Made by a program: the position numbers and the translations under genes. From Cyrtodaria siliqua (taxonomy: Eukaryota > Mollusca > Bivalvia > Adapedonta > Hiatellidae): a stretch of DNA of 64,000 nt. The notes below the pieces were generated by a model. That model was not told the DNA's origin and did no database searches. It saw only the letters and a program-made list of their open reading frames with translations. How positions within the stretch are numbered: the stretch's first letter is position 1; each line of letters opens with the position of its first letter. This document shows, in pieces, positions 1-9,976 of this stretch. The stretch is taken from the NCBI GenBank assembly GCA_037043455.1, contig JAWPHD010001804.1, positions 124,001 through 188,000 on the forward strand, given 5' to 3'.

Positions 1-711
1 AACATCATCAATAGCAGCAGTCTCGAGTTTATCAGTGTCAACCAGTTTGCTCAGAGCAGCCTCTAGCGTCTTGCTGTCAACCATTTACTTTTTGATGTCT
101 TCAAACTCTTTGTTGATGTCGTCAACGTTGGTGTTTGTCTGTTCATTTGATATTTTAATTTGAGTTATTTCGGTAGCAAAAGCAGTTCTCATTTGTTTTG
201 AAGCATAAGCAATAGCAGTTTCTAGTTCATTGTTATTAACCATTTGCTTATTGATTTTTTTAATTCGCTCATCAATACTTTCAACACCAGTTTGAATTTT
301 TTCGCCTAACGTTTTATAGAGATCATTCTCTTCCAGCCCATCTTCTTTCTTTTCTAACTCTTTCAAAGTATCACACAAAGGTTTTATTCCATCTTTTAAA
401 CCGTTTTGAATTTCAATCATTTTTTCACGGTTTGCTTGTAACTTTGTTTGTATTTGACTTAATTTATCATGAACACCTGTTGTTAAATTTTTCATCATAT
501 CTGGAATTTTATCAATATTATAATCACGTATGATCTTTGCTACTCTTCTTACAGTAAATTGCTTTGTTGCTGCATCATCTGCTTTATCTGGATTGCCAAC
601 ATTGGTAATTTTATTATTATCCATGTTAAGATCACTTTTTAAAACATTTTCCTGGTTTTTACCCTTTTGAAGATAATTAACCAAATGTTTTGGTTTTACA
701 TACTCAGACAT
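1..711 (-). pseudogene. Tail-fibre-like coiled-coil protein of Polinton A (3' end outside window)
   Basis: Reading from the ATG at 711, the frame is open for 208 codons to a TAA at 85-87. It then continues in the same frame, immediately with ATG, to the window edge (VDSKTLEAAL...). Near residues 28-48 it carries an 'NMDNNKITNVGNPDKADDAA' segment. This is the pattern of phage and viral tail-fibre or receptor-binding proteins ('N-x-I-x-N-x-x-P-x-x-x-D-A-A-T-K'), followed by long heptad-rich coiled coil. The module 'MVNNNELETA' is echoed after the stop by 'MVDSKTLEAA', which suggests one repetitive fibre gene with a nonsense codon rather than two genes. In Polinton-type viruses such a protein would sit on the virion surface. 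The role is inferred from composition and motif only. Confidence 0.55.
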
Positions 712-713
712 TA

Positions 714-802
714 GCTAACTTCCTCGGGCGGTTATAAACAGAGATCGCCGATCTCTGTTATAAATCGCCGATGAAGTTACGTTTTGCTAACTTCCTCGGG
801 CG
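714..802. repeat. 17-bp direct repeats flanking a perfect hairpin
   Basis: The sequence GCTAACTTCCTCGGGCG occurs at 714-730 and again at 786-802. Between them lies an inverted repeat, ACAGAGATCG-C-CGATCTCTGT, flanked on both sides by TTATAA-like bases. It sits in the junction between the fibre-like gene and the packaging ATPase of Polinton A and overlaps the 3' tail of the latter. It could be the scar of a small foldback insertion, a viral transcription terminator, or a repeated gene-junction signal. Confidence 0.6.
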
Positions 803-1380
803 ATCCAGATACAGAGAATCATATTGCTTGTCAGTTGCTTTTTTATACTGATCTTTGCTGACATCTTGTTCTCTAGAAAGCATGTTCATTTCATTTATAC
901 TTGGAGTCGCAAAAAAAATGTAATGAGAACAATTCAACCGAATGTCTTTGGGAGTTTTGTAATAAGATTGAGTTAAATAAATTACATAATAAGTTTTATG
1001 TCTACCTTTGATGAAATAATTGATAATATCATTTTGATTGCGTTCACAAACATAATCATCAAAAATGACTCTCTTCTGATTATCTGAATCCAAATCACTC
1101 ACAGGGATAACTTCATCATTTGAACATTCTAATATGTCTTCAACTTGCATTTTATTCTTTTTTGCTACCTTTTAAGTTTTTGTGATAAGACCTGATATTT
1201 GGACTGCCTCAAGATTTTAACAAAAAAATAAATCTTGTCATAGTAAACTAAAGATTTTAATAGCATGTGAACTAATGTGTTTGTTTTGCCAGAACCTGAA
1301 TTACCGCATTTAAGCATTCTAAAACAACAGTCTGGCATGATGTTCCATATTTGTTTAAAATTACCGTTTTCTGTCTTCAT
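758..1380 (-). pseudogene. A32-like genome-packaging ATPase (FtsK/HerA superfamily), Polinton A
   Basis: The ATG at 1380 opens a frame with Walker A GNSGSGKTN at about residue 28. The frame stops at 1165 and the protein resumes in another frame from about 1150. There Walker B lies in 'KRVIFDDYV', followed by a sensor-like 'YVIYLTQSYYKTPKDIR'. The combined length, near 205 residues, fits the compact A32-like ATPases that pump DNA into Polinton, adintovirus and poxvirus-type capsids. One frameshift lies around 1,150-1,165. The motifs are seen directly; the packaging role is family knowledge. The last residues overlap the hairpin at 714-802, so the exact C-terminus is uncertain. Confidence 0.8.
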
Positions 1381-1444
1381 GTCATAGATTGGAATTTGCG
1401 TTATTATAATTAATATTATCTAACTATTATTATATATATCAAAA

Positions 1445-1948
1445 GTGTATTGTGGAATAAAACAAATCCCTCGTGGTAAACAACTTGGAACAGAAGAAGA
1501 ATGTTCCAAAACTAATCAAGTTAGATATTATGGATTAAAACAAATTAAAAAAAATATTCCGGGACCTACAAAAGAAAAAGATTTAGATCCTACTAGAAGA
1601 CAAAAAAATAAATCCAGTAAGTCTGTCAAAAACAAAGAACAACCACATATTATTTATCTAATAGGATTAGAAACAGAAAAGAAACAATTAAATAATATGT
1701 TAAAAAAGCTGAATCTCCTGCTGCAATAACACGCATGGAAAACAAATTGGCTAAAATACAATCAGAGGCTTCTAAAGCGTATGCAAATCTCAAACTTATA
1801 AGAAAAAATAAAACAGCAACTAAGCCTCCGGCTAAAAAAAGCGACTAAGCCTCCAACAAAGAAGAAAACAAAAACTCCCAGGCAGATGGAACCCGTAACT
1901 CCGGAAGAATGCATTAAAATGTATAAAAAGAGTGCGAAAGGCAACTGA
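1445..1948 (+). pseudogene. Small conserved Polinton 'MYCG' protein, broken
   Basis: The N-terminus reads xYCGxKQIPRGKQLGT followed by 'TNQVRYYGLKQI'. I recognise this pattern from small proteins in Polintons and related large DNA viruses, where the protein normally starts MYCG. Here the first codon is GTG (1445-1447), so the start codon appears lost. The frame ends at 1729, but the tail continues in another frame ('MENKLAKIQSEASKAYANLK') and then in a third ending at 1948. Two frameshifts are therefore present. The tail is lysine-rich and basic. The function is not established; a role in virion assembly or DNA condensation is possible. It is divergent from the ATPase, with about 65 bp between the two starts. 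Confidence 0.5.
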
Positions 1949-2027
1949 GGTGCGAAAATTAAACCGATCTTAAACTTATCTTAACTTATCTTAATTTATC
2001 TTATTTTAATCTAACCTTATATTATAC

Positions 2028-2597
2028 ATGTCTTTGTTAAAATGGAAAGAATTAGCAGATAAAAAGCGAAAAGCGAGTGAGCTTGTTAAAAAATATGAAA
2101 CTAAAGTTATTCAAAAACGACTAGAAAAAGGAGCTAGTCGTGATTTGTACGAAGAAATATTTAAACCTGTAACTAGCGAAATAAAAAGTCAGTCAGAACA
2201 GCTAACCGAGCAGTTAGCTTCTCTTCCGAAAATAAGTCATCAATTAGCCGCTCATCCAGCAGCAATAGGCGAGGAAGTACAAGAACAAGAGGCATACTGG
2301 GGAATACCTCAGTTATTTGCCAAAGAAACTCGTAAACCAGCTACTGGTGATCTAGATGTTGGAATCAATAAATAAGTGACAGATAGATATAAATTACCCT
2401 TACCGTCGAGTGTAGCTGGAGATAACTCAAAACTTGGAAGCATAGTCGAGAATGTTAGTGAGATTATCAGACAAAATGGTCGCGATATGACTGCTCTTAC
2501 TAACCAAATTAAAAAAGAAAAGAATACAGTCACGAAAGAAAACTATAAGCGAACCAGGGGAGACCTAAAAAAAGACTTTGTTAAAAACACATCATAG
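2028..2597 (+). pseudogene. Conserved coiled-coil Polinton protein of unknown function, nonsense-broken
   Basis: The ATG at 2028 follows an A/T-only upstream stretch (TTATATTATACATG). The first 115 codons begin MSLLKWKELADKKRKASELV, which is strongly charged and helical. A TAA at 2373-2375 interrupts the frame, which then continues unbroken for 73 more codons ('YKLPLPSSV...', 'IIRQNGRDM'). That continuation suggests a single protein of about 190 or more residues with one nonsense mutation. I recall proteins with this N-terminal pattern and the downstream 'YKLPLPS' segment from other Polintons and assume homology, but I know no function. Sequence after 2,597 ('LSYIQTTIGLENDEEI' in another frame, to about 2,770) may be the frameshifted remainder or a separate small gene. 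Confidence 0.45.
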
Positions 2598-2852
2598 GAG
2601 TTTTAAACAACTTCTATCATATATTCAAACAACAATAGGACTAGAAAATGATGAAGAGATAATTAGGATTACCTTTAATAAAATATTAGAAATTCAAAAG
2701 AATGATAACTTTACAGAACCTCTGGAAATGTACATGAACATTTTTAAGTTAAACGGTGATGTTATCATACTTTTCTCTAGTAGATTTTGTTTTAATCGGT
2801 TTTGTTTCTTTTTTTATTATTTTAAATATTTTCTGAAAAATGTATTCAAATT
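2598..2852 (+). other. Intergenic or frameshifted coding remnant in Polinton A
   Basis: A plus-strand open stretch of about 60 codons (to about 2,770) has plausible protein composition with acidic and lysine-rich helices. It then runs into T-rich DNA. It may be the displaced C-terminal part of the preceding gene. No family is recognised. Confidence 0.2.
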
Positions 2853-3241
2853 TTATTGATCTTTTTCGACCTCTATTTTATCAAAAATCTTTACAATTTT
2901 GTAAAACAAATCTTCAAATCTTTGTCTATTTGTAGAAGACAAATCATATTCTACCAAGTATTTATCTAAATGGTACTTTCTGTGGTAAATAGTTTTCTTT
3001 CGATTGCAATTGTAACCTGTAATGCTATTATAACCATTGTGAGTGCCACAATTGAAACAGATACGTTCATTATCGAAAACTTCACAAGTATCATTACAAT
3101 TTATGCATGCGTAAGTACACCTGTAAGACAGCTTGGTTTTGACACAATATTAACAAAGCTTCTTTTTATTAGTCATGTAAAATAAGATGCAATCTGAACA
3201 CACTCCAGGAGGAAAACTCTTTTACAATATTTGCAATTCAT
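2853..3241 (-). pseudogene. Zinc-ribbon protein, VLTF3-like late transcription factor candidate
   Basis: Reading down from an ATG at 3239-3241, the first codons give MNCKYCKRVF. A one-base frameshift near 3,215 and a TAA near 3,150 then interrupt it. The body has many CxxC-type pairs ('YACINCNDTC', 'ERICFNCGTHNGY') and ends with a basic 'IYHRKYHLDKYLVEY' helix and 'NRQRFEDLFYKI'. A multi-cysteine ribbon followed by a Y-x-R-x-x-H-(F/L) helix resembles the poxvirus-type late transcription factor VLTF3 family, which some Polinton-like viruses carry. The cysteines and the helix are visible; the family call is tentative. The gene is transcribed away from PolB. A retrocopy insertion separates the start codon from its upstream region. 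Confidence 0.45.
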
Positions 3242-4071
3242 TTACAAAACAATTCATTCTTCTACTGCTTTTAATAATATACATTTTTTATTTACTTTAT
3301 TATGTTGTTTAAATGATAACTAGATACATGTCATTATCCCTTAATAATCTACATCATGATGTGAGATATTTCTTGTATAAGTAAAAACAAGTACACATTT
3401 CATGTCAATATGCAATGAATCATACATCATAACTCATATACTTAGAGAAAAAACGTTCTATCCGTTACTTGGTCATGGGTGTCATGAGTGGAGTACAATT
3501 TAATAATTTACAGAGCTTTATATATATGTATGCGAAGCTAAAAGCTTATAATTTACAGAGTTTTAGATACTTAAGAGAAGATTCAGTCTTCCTGCAAACA
3601 CCCTCAGTTTAAAAATATCATGTCACATACTCTTAACGTTTAGAAAAAAACATGAGACATACTCTATTTTCTTGAAATTACAGGCTATAACTCTCTGTAA
3701 CAAAAAAGACAAGGTCATACGAGTTACCGCCCTTAAAGCAGCTCTGTAAACTATGTTTTTAACATTAATATGATAACAACGCTGTCGCAAACAACTAAAA
3801 TTATTGAAAAACAAATATTATATACCCAAGACCTGATGAATTGGTAGAAAGAGAAAATTCCCCAGTTAACAACTCTCTTGTGCAAATTTAACGCTTCTGT
3901 TACTGTTCTGAATTGTTTATAAATAAATGCATACAATATTGTAATGTGCATCGGGGGATGGCCCTCCCCGACCGACATGCACCAATGACGGGGAGAATAA
4001 ATGGATCACCAAATTGGTGGTTGAAAATTAAAAAAAAAAAAAAAAAAAAAAGAAGATATTTGCAATTCATT
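3227..4071 (+). mobile_element. Polyadenylated retrocopy insertion with perfect 16-bp target-site duplication
   Basis: The 16-mer ATATTTGCAATTCATT occurs at 3227-3242 and exactly again at 4056-4071. The insert between them (3243-4055) ends in an A-run of about 22 bases at 4029-4051. An AATAAA lies at 3996-4001, about 28 bases upstream of the A-run. These are the hallmarks of a polyadenylated transcript inserted by LINE-type target-primed reverse transcription on the plus strand. The insert has no convincing long reading frame and I recognise no parent gene. It could be a 3'-UTR-derived processed pseudogene or the tail of a LINE or SINE. The duplicated target is the start-codon region of the minus-strand zinc-ribbon gene, so the insertion displaced that gene's promoter. 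Confidence 0.85.
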
Positions 4072-4138
4072 ATACTATATTATAGAATTATATATTTAAG
4101 TATAGGCTTAAAGAAATATTATCTTACGTAATATTATA
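4072..4138. promoter_or_regulatory. Original divergent promoter between the zinc-ribbon gene and PolB (Polinton A)
   Basis: The 67 bp between the right copy of the duplicated target site and the PolB ATG is almost pure A/T (ACTATATTATAGAATT..., AATATTATAATGG). Before the retrocopy arrived it would have separated the two divergently transcribed starts. The promoter role is inferred from position and composition. Confidence 0.35.
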
Positions 4139-6990
4139 ATGGAACAAGTAGAAAAGGAAATCAAAAACTTTAAGGAAGATCAAATGGCATATGCTCAAAT
4201 GGTTGATTAGTCGAGACGTTGGATAAAGCACGTGAGGAAATTGTAAATAGAGTTGGAACTTGGATTCAGATGGAAATTGGTTGGCAAATTGAGACACTAG
4301 ACGCACACTACATAAATCGAATAAAGTATAAGCCTTTGCGAGGTAGCCCGTATTTAGTATTACCGAAAGAACTTGCAAATGCTAGAAAAGGCTTAATAAA
4401 TATAAAAAATGAAAAAGACAATGAGTGTTTCAGATGGTGCCATTTGGCTTATAAATATCCTGTTAAAAAAGATCCCCAAAAGATATCAAAGTATAAAAAA
4501 CATATTGGAGATCTAAATTACAAAGGAATAACATTTCCTGTTACAATAAAACAAATACCAAAAATAGAAAAACAAAATAACATTTGCTTTAATATATTTG
4601 GGTATGAAAATAATCAAGTCTATCCTTTGTACATATCAAAAAATAAAGCAAAATAAACTTGTGATATGCTTTTAATCACGGAAGAAGAAAAAACTCATTA
4701 TGTGTGGATAAAATATTTTAACAGATTAATGTTTAACCAAACAAAGCACAAAGAAAAAAATGGTTTTGTAAAACATGCCTGCAGTGCTTTACATTAGAAA
4801 GAGTTCTGGAAAAACACAAACCTATTTGTCTTTCACATAATGGTAAGCAAGCAGTAGAAATGCCAAATAAGAATGAAAAAGTTAAGTTTTTTTTAGAAAC
4901 TATGACAGGCAACTAATGGTTCCGTTTGTTATATATGCTGATTTTGAGGCGATAACTGAAAGTATTTCTTCAGCACCAACTAATCCTAAAAAATCATACA
5001 TGGAAGCATATTAGCAACACACTGATTGCGGCTATGGATATAAGGTTGTTTGTTGTTATGATGATCAATATTCGAAACCAGTTATGACATACAGAGGACC
5101 AAACGCTGTTTACAAGTTTTTAGGAAAAATGATAGAAGAAGAAAAGTGGTGCAAAAAACTATGAATACACATTTTAAGAACGATTTGGTGATTTCATCGG
5201 AAGAAGAAGCTAAATTCCAAAAATCTAAATCATGTCATATTTGTGGCAATGTTTTTTCAATATCTCTTAAAAAAGATGACCCAGGTCGTACAGTAGCATA
5301 TGAAAACTCCGTTAGAAAAGTTAGAGACCATTGTCATATAACTGGAAAGTACAGAGGAAGCGCTCATGACATATGTAATATTAATTTCAGACTAACTAAA
5401 AATATACCTGTTGTGTTTCATAATTTGAGAGGTTATGATTCTCACTTCATAATGCAATACATCGGAAAATTTAAAAAAACAACATAAATGTTATACCAAA
5501 TAACATGGAAAAGTACATGGCTTTTATGTTAGGACAAAGTTTGTTGGTTATTGACAGTTTTCAGTTTATGTCTCTATCATTAGAAAATTTAGTAAAAAAC
5601 ATCCCCTCGTTTATAATACACTTCGCAAGAATACTTTGATGACAAGCTAGAATTAATAAAAAGAAAAGGTGTTTATCCTTATGATTACATGACCAGTTTT
5701 GAACGTTTTAAAGAAACTAAATTACCTGCCAAAGATAGCTTTTATTCTAAATTAAAGGATGAACACATTTCAGATGCAGATTATGAACACGCTAAAAAAT
5801 ATGGAAAACATTCAAGATTAACTATATGGGAGAATATCATGATCTGTATATTAAGACTGATGTACTGCTGCTTGCAGACGTTGTTGAAAACTTTAGAAAA
5901 ATGTGTATTGAGTATTACAAATTAGATCCTTGCCATTACTTCAGTAGTCCTGGTTTAGCATGGGATGCATGCCTTAAGATGAATGGTATCCAACTTGATT
6001 TTATAACTGATAATGATCGATATTTGTTTGTAGAAAAAGGATTAAGAGATGGCACAAGTTATATTCACAGGCTAACAATAAATATATGAAAAACTACGAC
6101 AAGAAAAAAGGAAGCAAGTACATAATATATCTTGATGCTAATAAATTGTATGGGTGGGCCATGTGTCAACCGTTGCCTACTGGTAACTTCAAATGGGTTG
6201 ATATGTTTGAAAAAGGAAAATTAAATTGCATTGTTGAGTATGATATTCAGTATCACAAGAAACTGCATGATTCGCATAATGATTATCCTCTTGCCCCAGA
6301 AAGTTTAAATATAAAAGATTAGTGGTTGTCAGACTATTGTAAAAATGTAAAACAAACGTTTAAATTGGGACCTTGCAATGTTAATAAACATGTCACGACA
6401 TTGAAAAATAAAGAAAAGTATGTCGTGCATTTTAGAAACTTAGAATTGTATAAAAAGCTTGGATTAAAGGTGACAAAAATACACCGAATACTATAGTTTA
6501 ACGAATCAGAGTGGTTGAAGAGATCCATAGACTTTAAAACTACCAAGAGAACAGCTGGTAAAAATGCTTTTGAAAAGGATTTCTTCAAACTGATGAACAA
6601 TTCAGTTTTTGGTAAAACTATGGAAAATTTGAGAAAAAGAATTAATGTTAAATTAACTCATGACGAGGAGGTCCTTTTAAAATATGCTGCAAGACCTTCA
6701 TTTATTTCTTGTAACATGTTTAATGAACATTTATTTGCCATAAACATAATAAAAGAACGATTAGTTTTAAATCGTCCTTATGGTGGCATGTATATTTCAG
6801 ACTTGTCAAAATATTTGATGTATGATTTCCATTACATTACATCAAAATTAATATGATAAAAAAGCTAAATTATTATTTACTGATACCGATTCCTTGTGTT
6901 ATGAAATAAAAACAAAAGATGTGTATGCAGACTTTTACAAGGATAAAGAACATGTTGATAATTGCGATTATGATCCAAAAATATATAATT
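4139..6990 (+). pseudogene. Protein-primed family B DNA polymerase (Polinton PolB), heavily broken
   Basis: A chain of fragments in changing frames carries the successive signatures of DNA_pol_B_2-type polymerases. In order these are an N-terminal region ('YKPLRGSPYLVLPKEL', 'NECFRWCHLAYKYP'), the Exo I-like 'YADFEAITE', a zinc segment 'RDHCHITGKYRGSAHD' and the Exo II-like 'FHNLRGYDSHFIMQ'. Next come an Exo III-region 'YHDLYIKTDVLLLADV', 'YYKLDPCHYFSSPGLAWDA', motif A 'YLDANKLYGWAM', motif B 'FFKLMNNSVFGKTMENL' and motif C 'FTDTDSLCYE'. After about 6,990 similarity fades, so the C-terminal part is missing. At least eight frameshifts or stops break it, and it cannot be functional. The intact protein would replicate the element from a protein primer. 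It is most like PolBs of cnidarian-type Polintons as I recall them, and differs from the PolB at 31.7-35.5 kb. Confidence 0.85.
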
Positions 6991-7759
6991 ATAGCCAGTA
7001 TATATTTAAACTGTATCTTTCTTCTTTTTTTAACAAACTTGGTCCCAATAGTTGCATTCCTTTTCCGTATGTTTTCTGATGGATAATACACATTGTCTAG
7101 TTTGTGGGATTGAATTGTGACATAAAAGAAACAATAGTTTCAGACCAATGATGTCTGACTCTGCTGATATCAGATTCAGTGGATTTGAATGCCTGGACAA
7201 ACGAAAGAATGAAAGAGTTCCGATATGGAGAAACGCATTTAGTGTGATATTTCAAACAAACGTGTGTTCAATAAAGGAATCTCCAAACTCGACAACAATT
7301 ATACTGAAATCGATGCCATTATAGATGCATCAATCTATTGTAATCAATGGAGTAAATTCATAATATGGATAAAGTTGTTGGTGATTGTGTATGTGGGGGT
7401 TTGAGTGTGTGTGTGTGTGTGTAGGGGGGTGGGGGGGGGGGGGGGTCTTATCTGCATGCGTGTCATTGGACATTCACTTAAATCCGCGGCATTCTGTTTA
7501 TGAAACATTTATTTAATAAATTATTGTTTTATTGATTTTCTCGGAATGCGTCTGATTTATAATTTGATAACAAAAACATCCGTAAATAATAATTGTACAT
7601 TGTACATAATGAGACATGCCGCTTTTATAGGTATATAATGAAGTAACACTTGTTAATACAGTGTATGTAAAAATTGTTAATGCAGTGTAGGTAAAAACTG
7701 TTACTGCAACCTTATACATTTGACGAGCATCTGAGGAGCATCTCTTTCCTTGTGTGAAC
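6991..7759. other. Unassigned AT-rich DNA with (GT)n and G-run
   Basis: No supported gene is present. A stretch at about 7,140-7,290 has weakly protein-like composition ('SADIRFSGFECLDKRKNERV' on the plus strand) but no recognised family; it might be further Polinton A debris. The interval 7,385-7,447 is a (GT)n microsatellite followed by an almost uninterrupted run of G, a plausible G-quadruplex former. Confidence 0.5.
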
Positions 7760-7925
7760 GTCTCCGTGGCCGAATGGTAAACGACGTTGCGTTGTAAACC
7801 AACGCCTCGCATCGCTACGGGTTCGAATCCCACTGGGAGCTCGACTTGTGAGGAAGTGTCGAATCTTACGGATGGCAGGAGGTGTACAGTACTGGTTCTA
7901 CCCAGGTAAAGTGGGTGGTCTATAC
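7760..7925 (+). mobile_element. tRNA-derived SINE (A box, B box, conserved tail domain)
   Basis: The head looks like a tRNA: A box TGGCCGAATGG at about 7,768 and B box GGGTTCGAATCCC at about 7,820, correctly spaced for RNA polymerase III. The tail that follows (GATGGCAGGAGGTGTACAGT, then CTGGTTCTACCCAGG) recurs at 16,206-16,275 and 17,031-17,142, which marks it as a dispersed family. It is not a functional tRNA because the acceptor stem is not complementary. Confidence 0.75.
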
Positions 7926-8960
7926 TATATATATTCTAAAAGTAGCACAGTAATCCTATTACAAAATATATTACTATGTGCATATTTACTTAACTTCAAA
8001 TAACTCATGAAAGGTAGAAATGATTAAAATTAATCACGCCACATTCAACAGTAACAGTCCCATTATTTCGCACGAGTGCATAGTACGTGTGTGAAATTGA
8101 TAAATATTAACTGTACACATCTTTAAATAAGGTAAATACGTGATTCAAATTATTAAAGAGTCTCATCTGTTGCTGTTTATTTTCCATCTTTGATTAAAAC
8201 TGAATAGCTGTTGTCAGACCATTAAAGACCGTCTTACAGGGGGGAAAAGACCAGACATAGATCACGAAAAGCAAATTGAAATTCAAATCAGCAGACAGTA
8301 TCGTTGAATATGTTGTTTTGGAGTGAATAACAGGTTTTATCTTATCGAGAAATGTGAAAACTTTATTTTTTCACGAATGCGAAGCATGAGTGTAAATATT
8401 GAAGTTTGATCACTTCGAGATGAAATAAATTCTGTTATTTACGACAAAACAAAACATTTTCTTTTTATTTTATGTTTTATAATCAAAGTGTATGCAGAAA
8501 ACTTAATAAAAAATTGACATTATGTTTGTTGCTCTCAAAGGATCACCTTTATCAGTATTTATTAGTATGATAAAATTGATGTTTATAATTCCCCATATCT
8601 TCTAAACTACTTAACCGATTTCCATAATCTACGACTCATTTTTTTTATGAAGTTATTTCCAATCCAATGATATAACATTTATAGCAACTTTCGGAAAAAA
8701 ACAAGTAGTTCCGGCAGTGAAAAAATAAAACTCTACATTTCACACGTATGAAATACCACTTTTATTTCATTGCTAAAATCCACTATTTCACTGCTAAGCA
8801 AAACATAAAAATTCAAATTATGGATACAAATTCATATAATCACCTGTCAAATTAAAATGCAAATCAGCAGACAGTATCCTTGAATACTCGTATAAATTCA
8901 AATTAGGAATACCAGTTCATATATCATTTTTAAATGAGAAAACCTCTACCTTGCAATATG
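7926..8960. other. Unassigned AT-rich DNA with a dispersed internal duplication
   Basis: No gene is seen. A roughly 43-bp motif containing CAAATCAGCAGACAGTATC occurs near 8,270-8,312 and again near 8,846-8,890, and short related blocks (AAATTCAAATTA..) recur at about 8,805 and 8,891. These suggest an old decayed repeat. Confidence 0.4.
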
Positions 8961-9320
8961 GAGTCTCCTTCGAAAAACCCGTTCGGTCCTGGGTCCGACC
9001 CTCTCGTGTTTGGGTATGGCCGACTGTGCGTAGGCGTCCAAGACTAGAGGCCTACCAACTTACAGCTTGGGAGGGGGCGGGGTGTCGGCGATAGTTTCCA
9101 GAACCCCCAAAATTGTGTTTGCTCGACAGCCAGCAACGGGCCCCAAAGGCGGGGTCTTCGGTGGTCTTCGAGCCAGTAATCCCAGTTTTGGTGTTGGCCA
9201 CCAAATTCGAAGGTCTCCAGAGTCGCAGATACCCGGAGGTGGCAACGATTCATCCCAATCGTATGGCCCATGAATGCCTTTCTCATCGGGCTTCTCCCCA
9301 GGCATCATTGTCCCCGTGTT
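8961..9320. other. GC-rich island of unknown origin
   Basis: Base composition rises sharply compared with both sides, with open frames on both strands (for example a minus-strand frame containing 'FEFGGQHQNWDYWLED'). The frames overlap one another and none matches a family I know. It may be an exon-like remnant or part of an unrecognised transposon. Confidence 0.25.
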
Positions 9321-9973
9321 TTAAGACCACTTGTCACTTTTTCAAATTTTCGGATCGTGTGAAGTCGATAATTTAATTATTTTGAAGCTAAAAAATACAA
9401 CGTGCTTTTCGTTGGCTTCTAATCTACATGAGAAATTATATATTTCTCGCTTCTTTGAAGTTGTTGATAATAGTTTGTTTTGGCGTTATTGCGAATTGCG
9501 AAGGGAATTCTACGTTGATATTCTCTTTGTCATCTATCATTCGGATCCACTGGATGGTTAGTTTATGAATGCACGAAACCATTTTCACCAATTCCAGGAG
9601 GTCACTGAAATTGCCGAACATGTTTCTGCTTTTTCGACATGGAAGATCGTCCAAATGTTGACTGCTGGCCATGGTGGGAACTTAGTCAGGCAATATCTCG
9701 ATAACAAGAGTTGTCTAGTTTTAGTTAATACCGGAAAATCCTTTTTTCTCGAGATACGGCCAAACTAAGCTCCCATCGTGGTCAGGTATCCAGCTCTAGC
9801 TGTAAATCCCCATCACATAGTCAACACTTGCCAATGCACTCCACGTGGTGACCGTTGTAGGCGGTGAACTACTCAGCAAAAAAAAAAAGAATTCTCTTCC
9901 TCTCTTAATATGTTTGTGTTTTCATTTAATCTCGTCGTTTTTAATTAATTCGTGAATATCGGTCAATCCCTTC
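9321..9973. other. Unassigned DNA
   Basis: Mixed composition with short open frames only; no family, tRNA or repeat signature is recognised. Confidence 0.4.
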
Positions 9974-9976
9974 ATT

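Larger units (their letters stand above)
1..7000. mobile_element. Polinton/Maverick A, partial and decayed (right-hand part)
   Basis: Six consecutive gene remnants of Polinton/Maverick type fill this interval: fibre-like, packaging ATPase, small 'YCG' protein, coiled-coil protein, zinc-ribbon protein and protein-primed PolB. All but the fibre-like gene contain frameshifts, and that one has an internal stop. The left end is outside the window. No terminal inverted repeat is visible on the right, where recognisable PolB sequence fades at about 6,990. Capsid and integrase genes would lie to the left and cannot be seen. The proteins differ clearly from those of the complete Polinton at 22-36 kb: for example its ATPase has GNSGSGKT where the other has GQTGCGKT. 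It is therefore a separate lineage, not a duplicate. The right boundary is approximate. Confidence 0.75.

Noticed and set aside
7760..7833. A tRNA gene
   Set aside because: A and B boxes are present, but the acceptor stem does not pair and the sequence continues into a SINE tail shared with other loci.
9044..9376. Genes in the GC-rich island
   Set aside because: Four overlapping frames on both strands, no recognisable domain and no splice context; kept only as an unassigned island.
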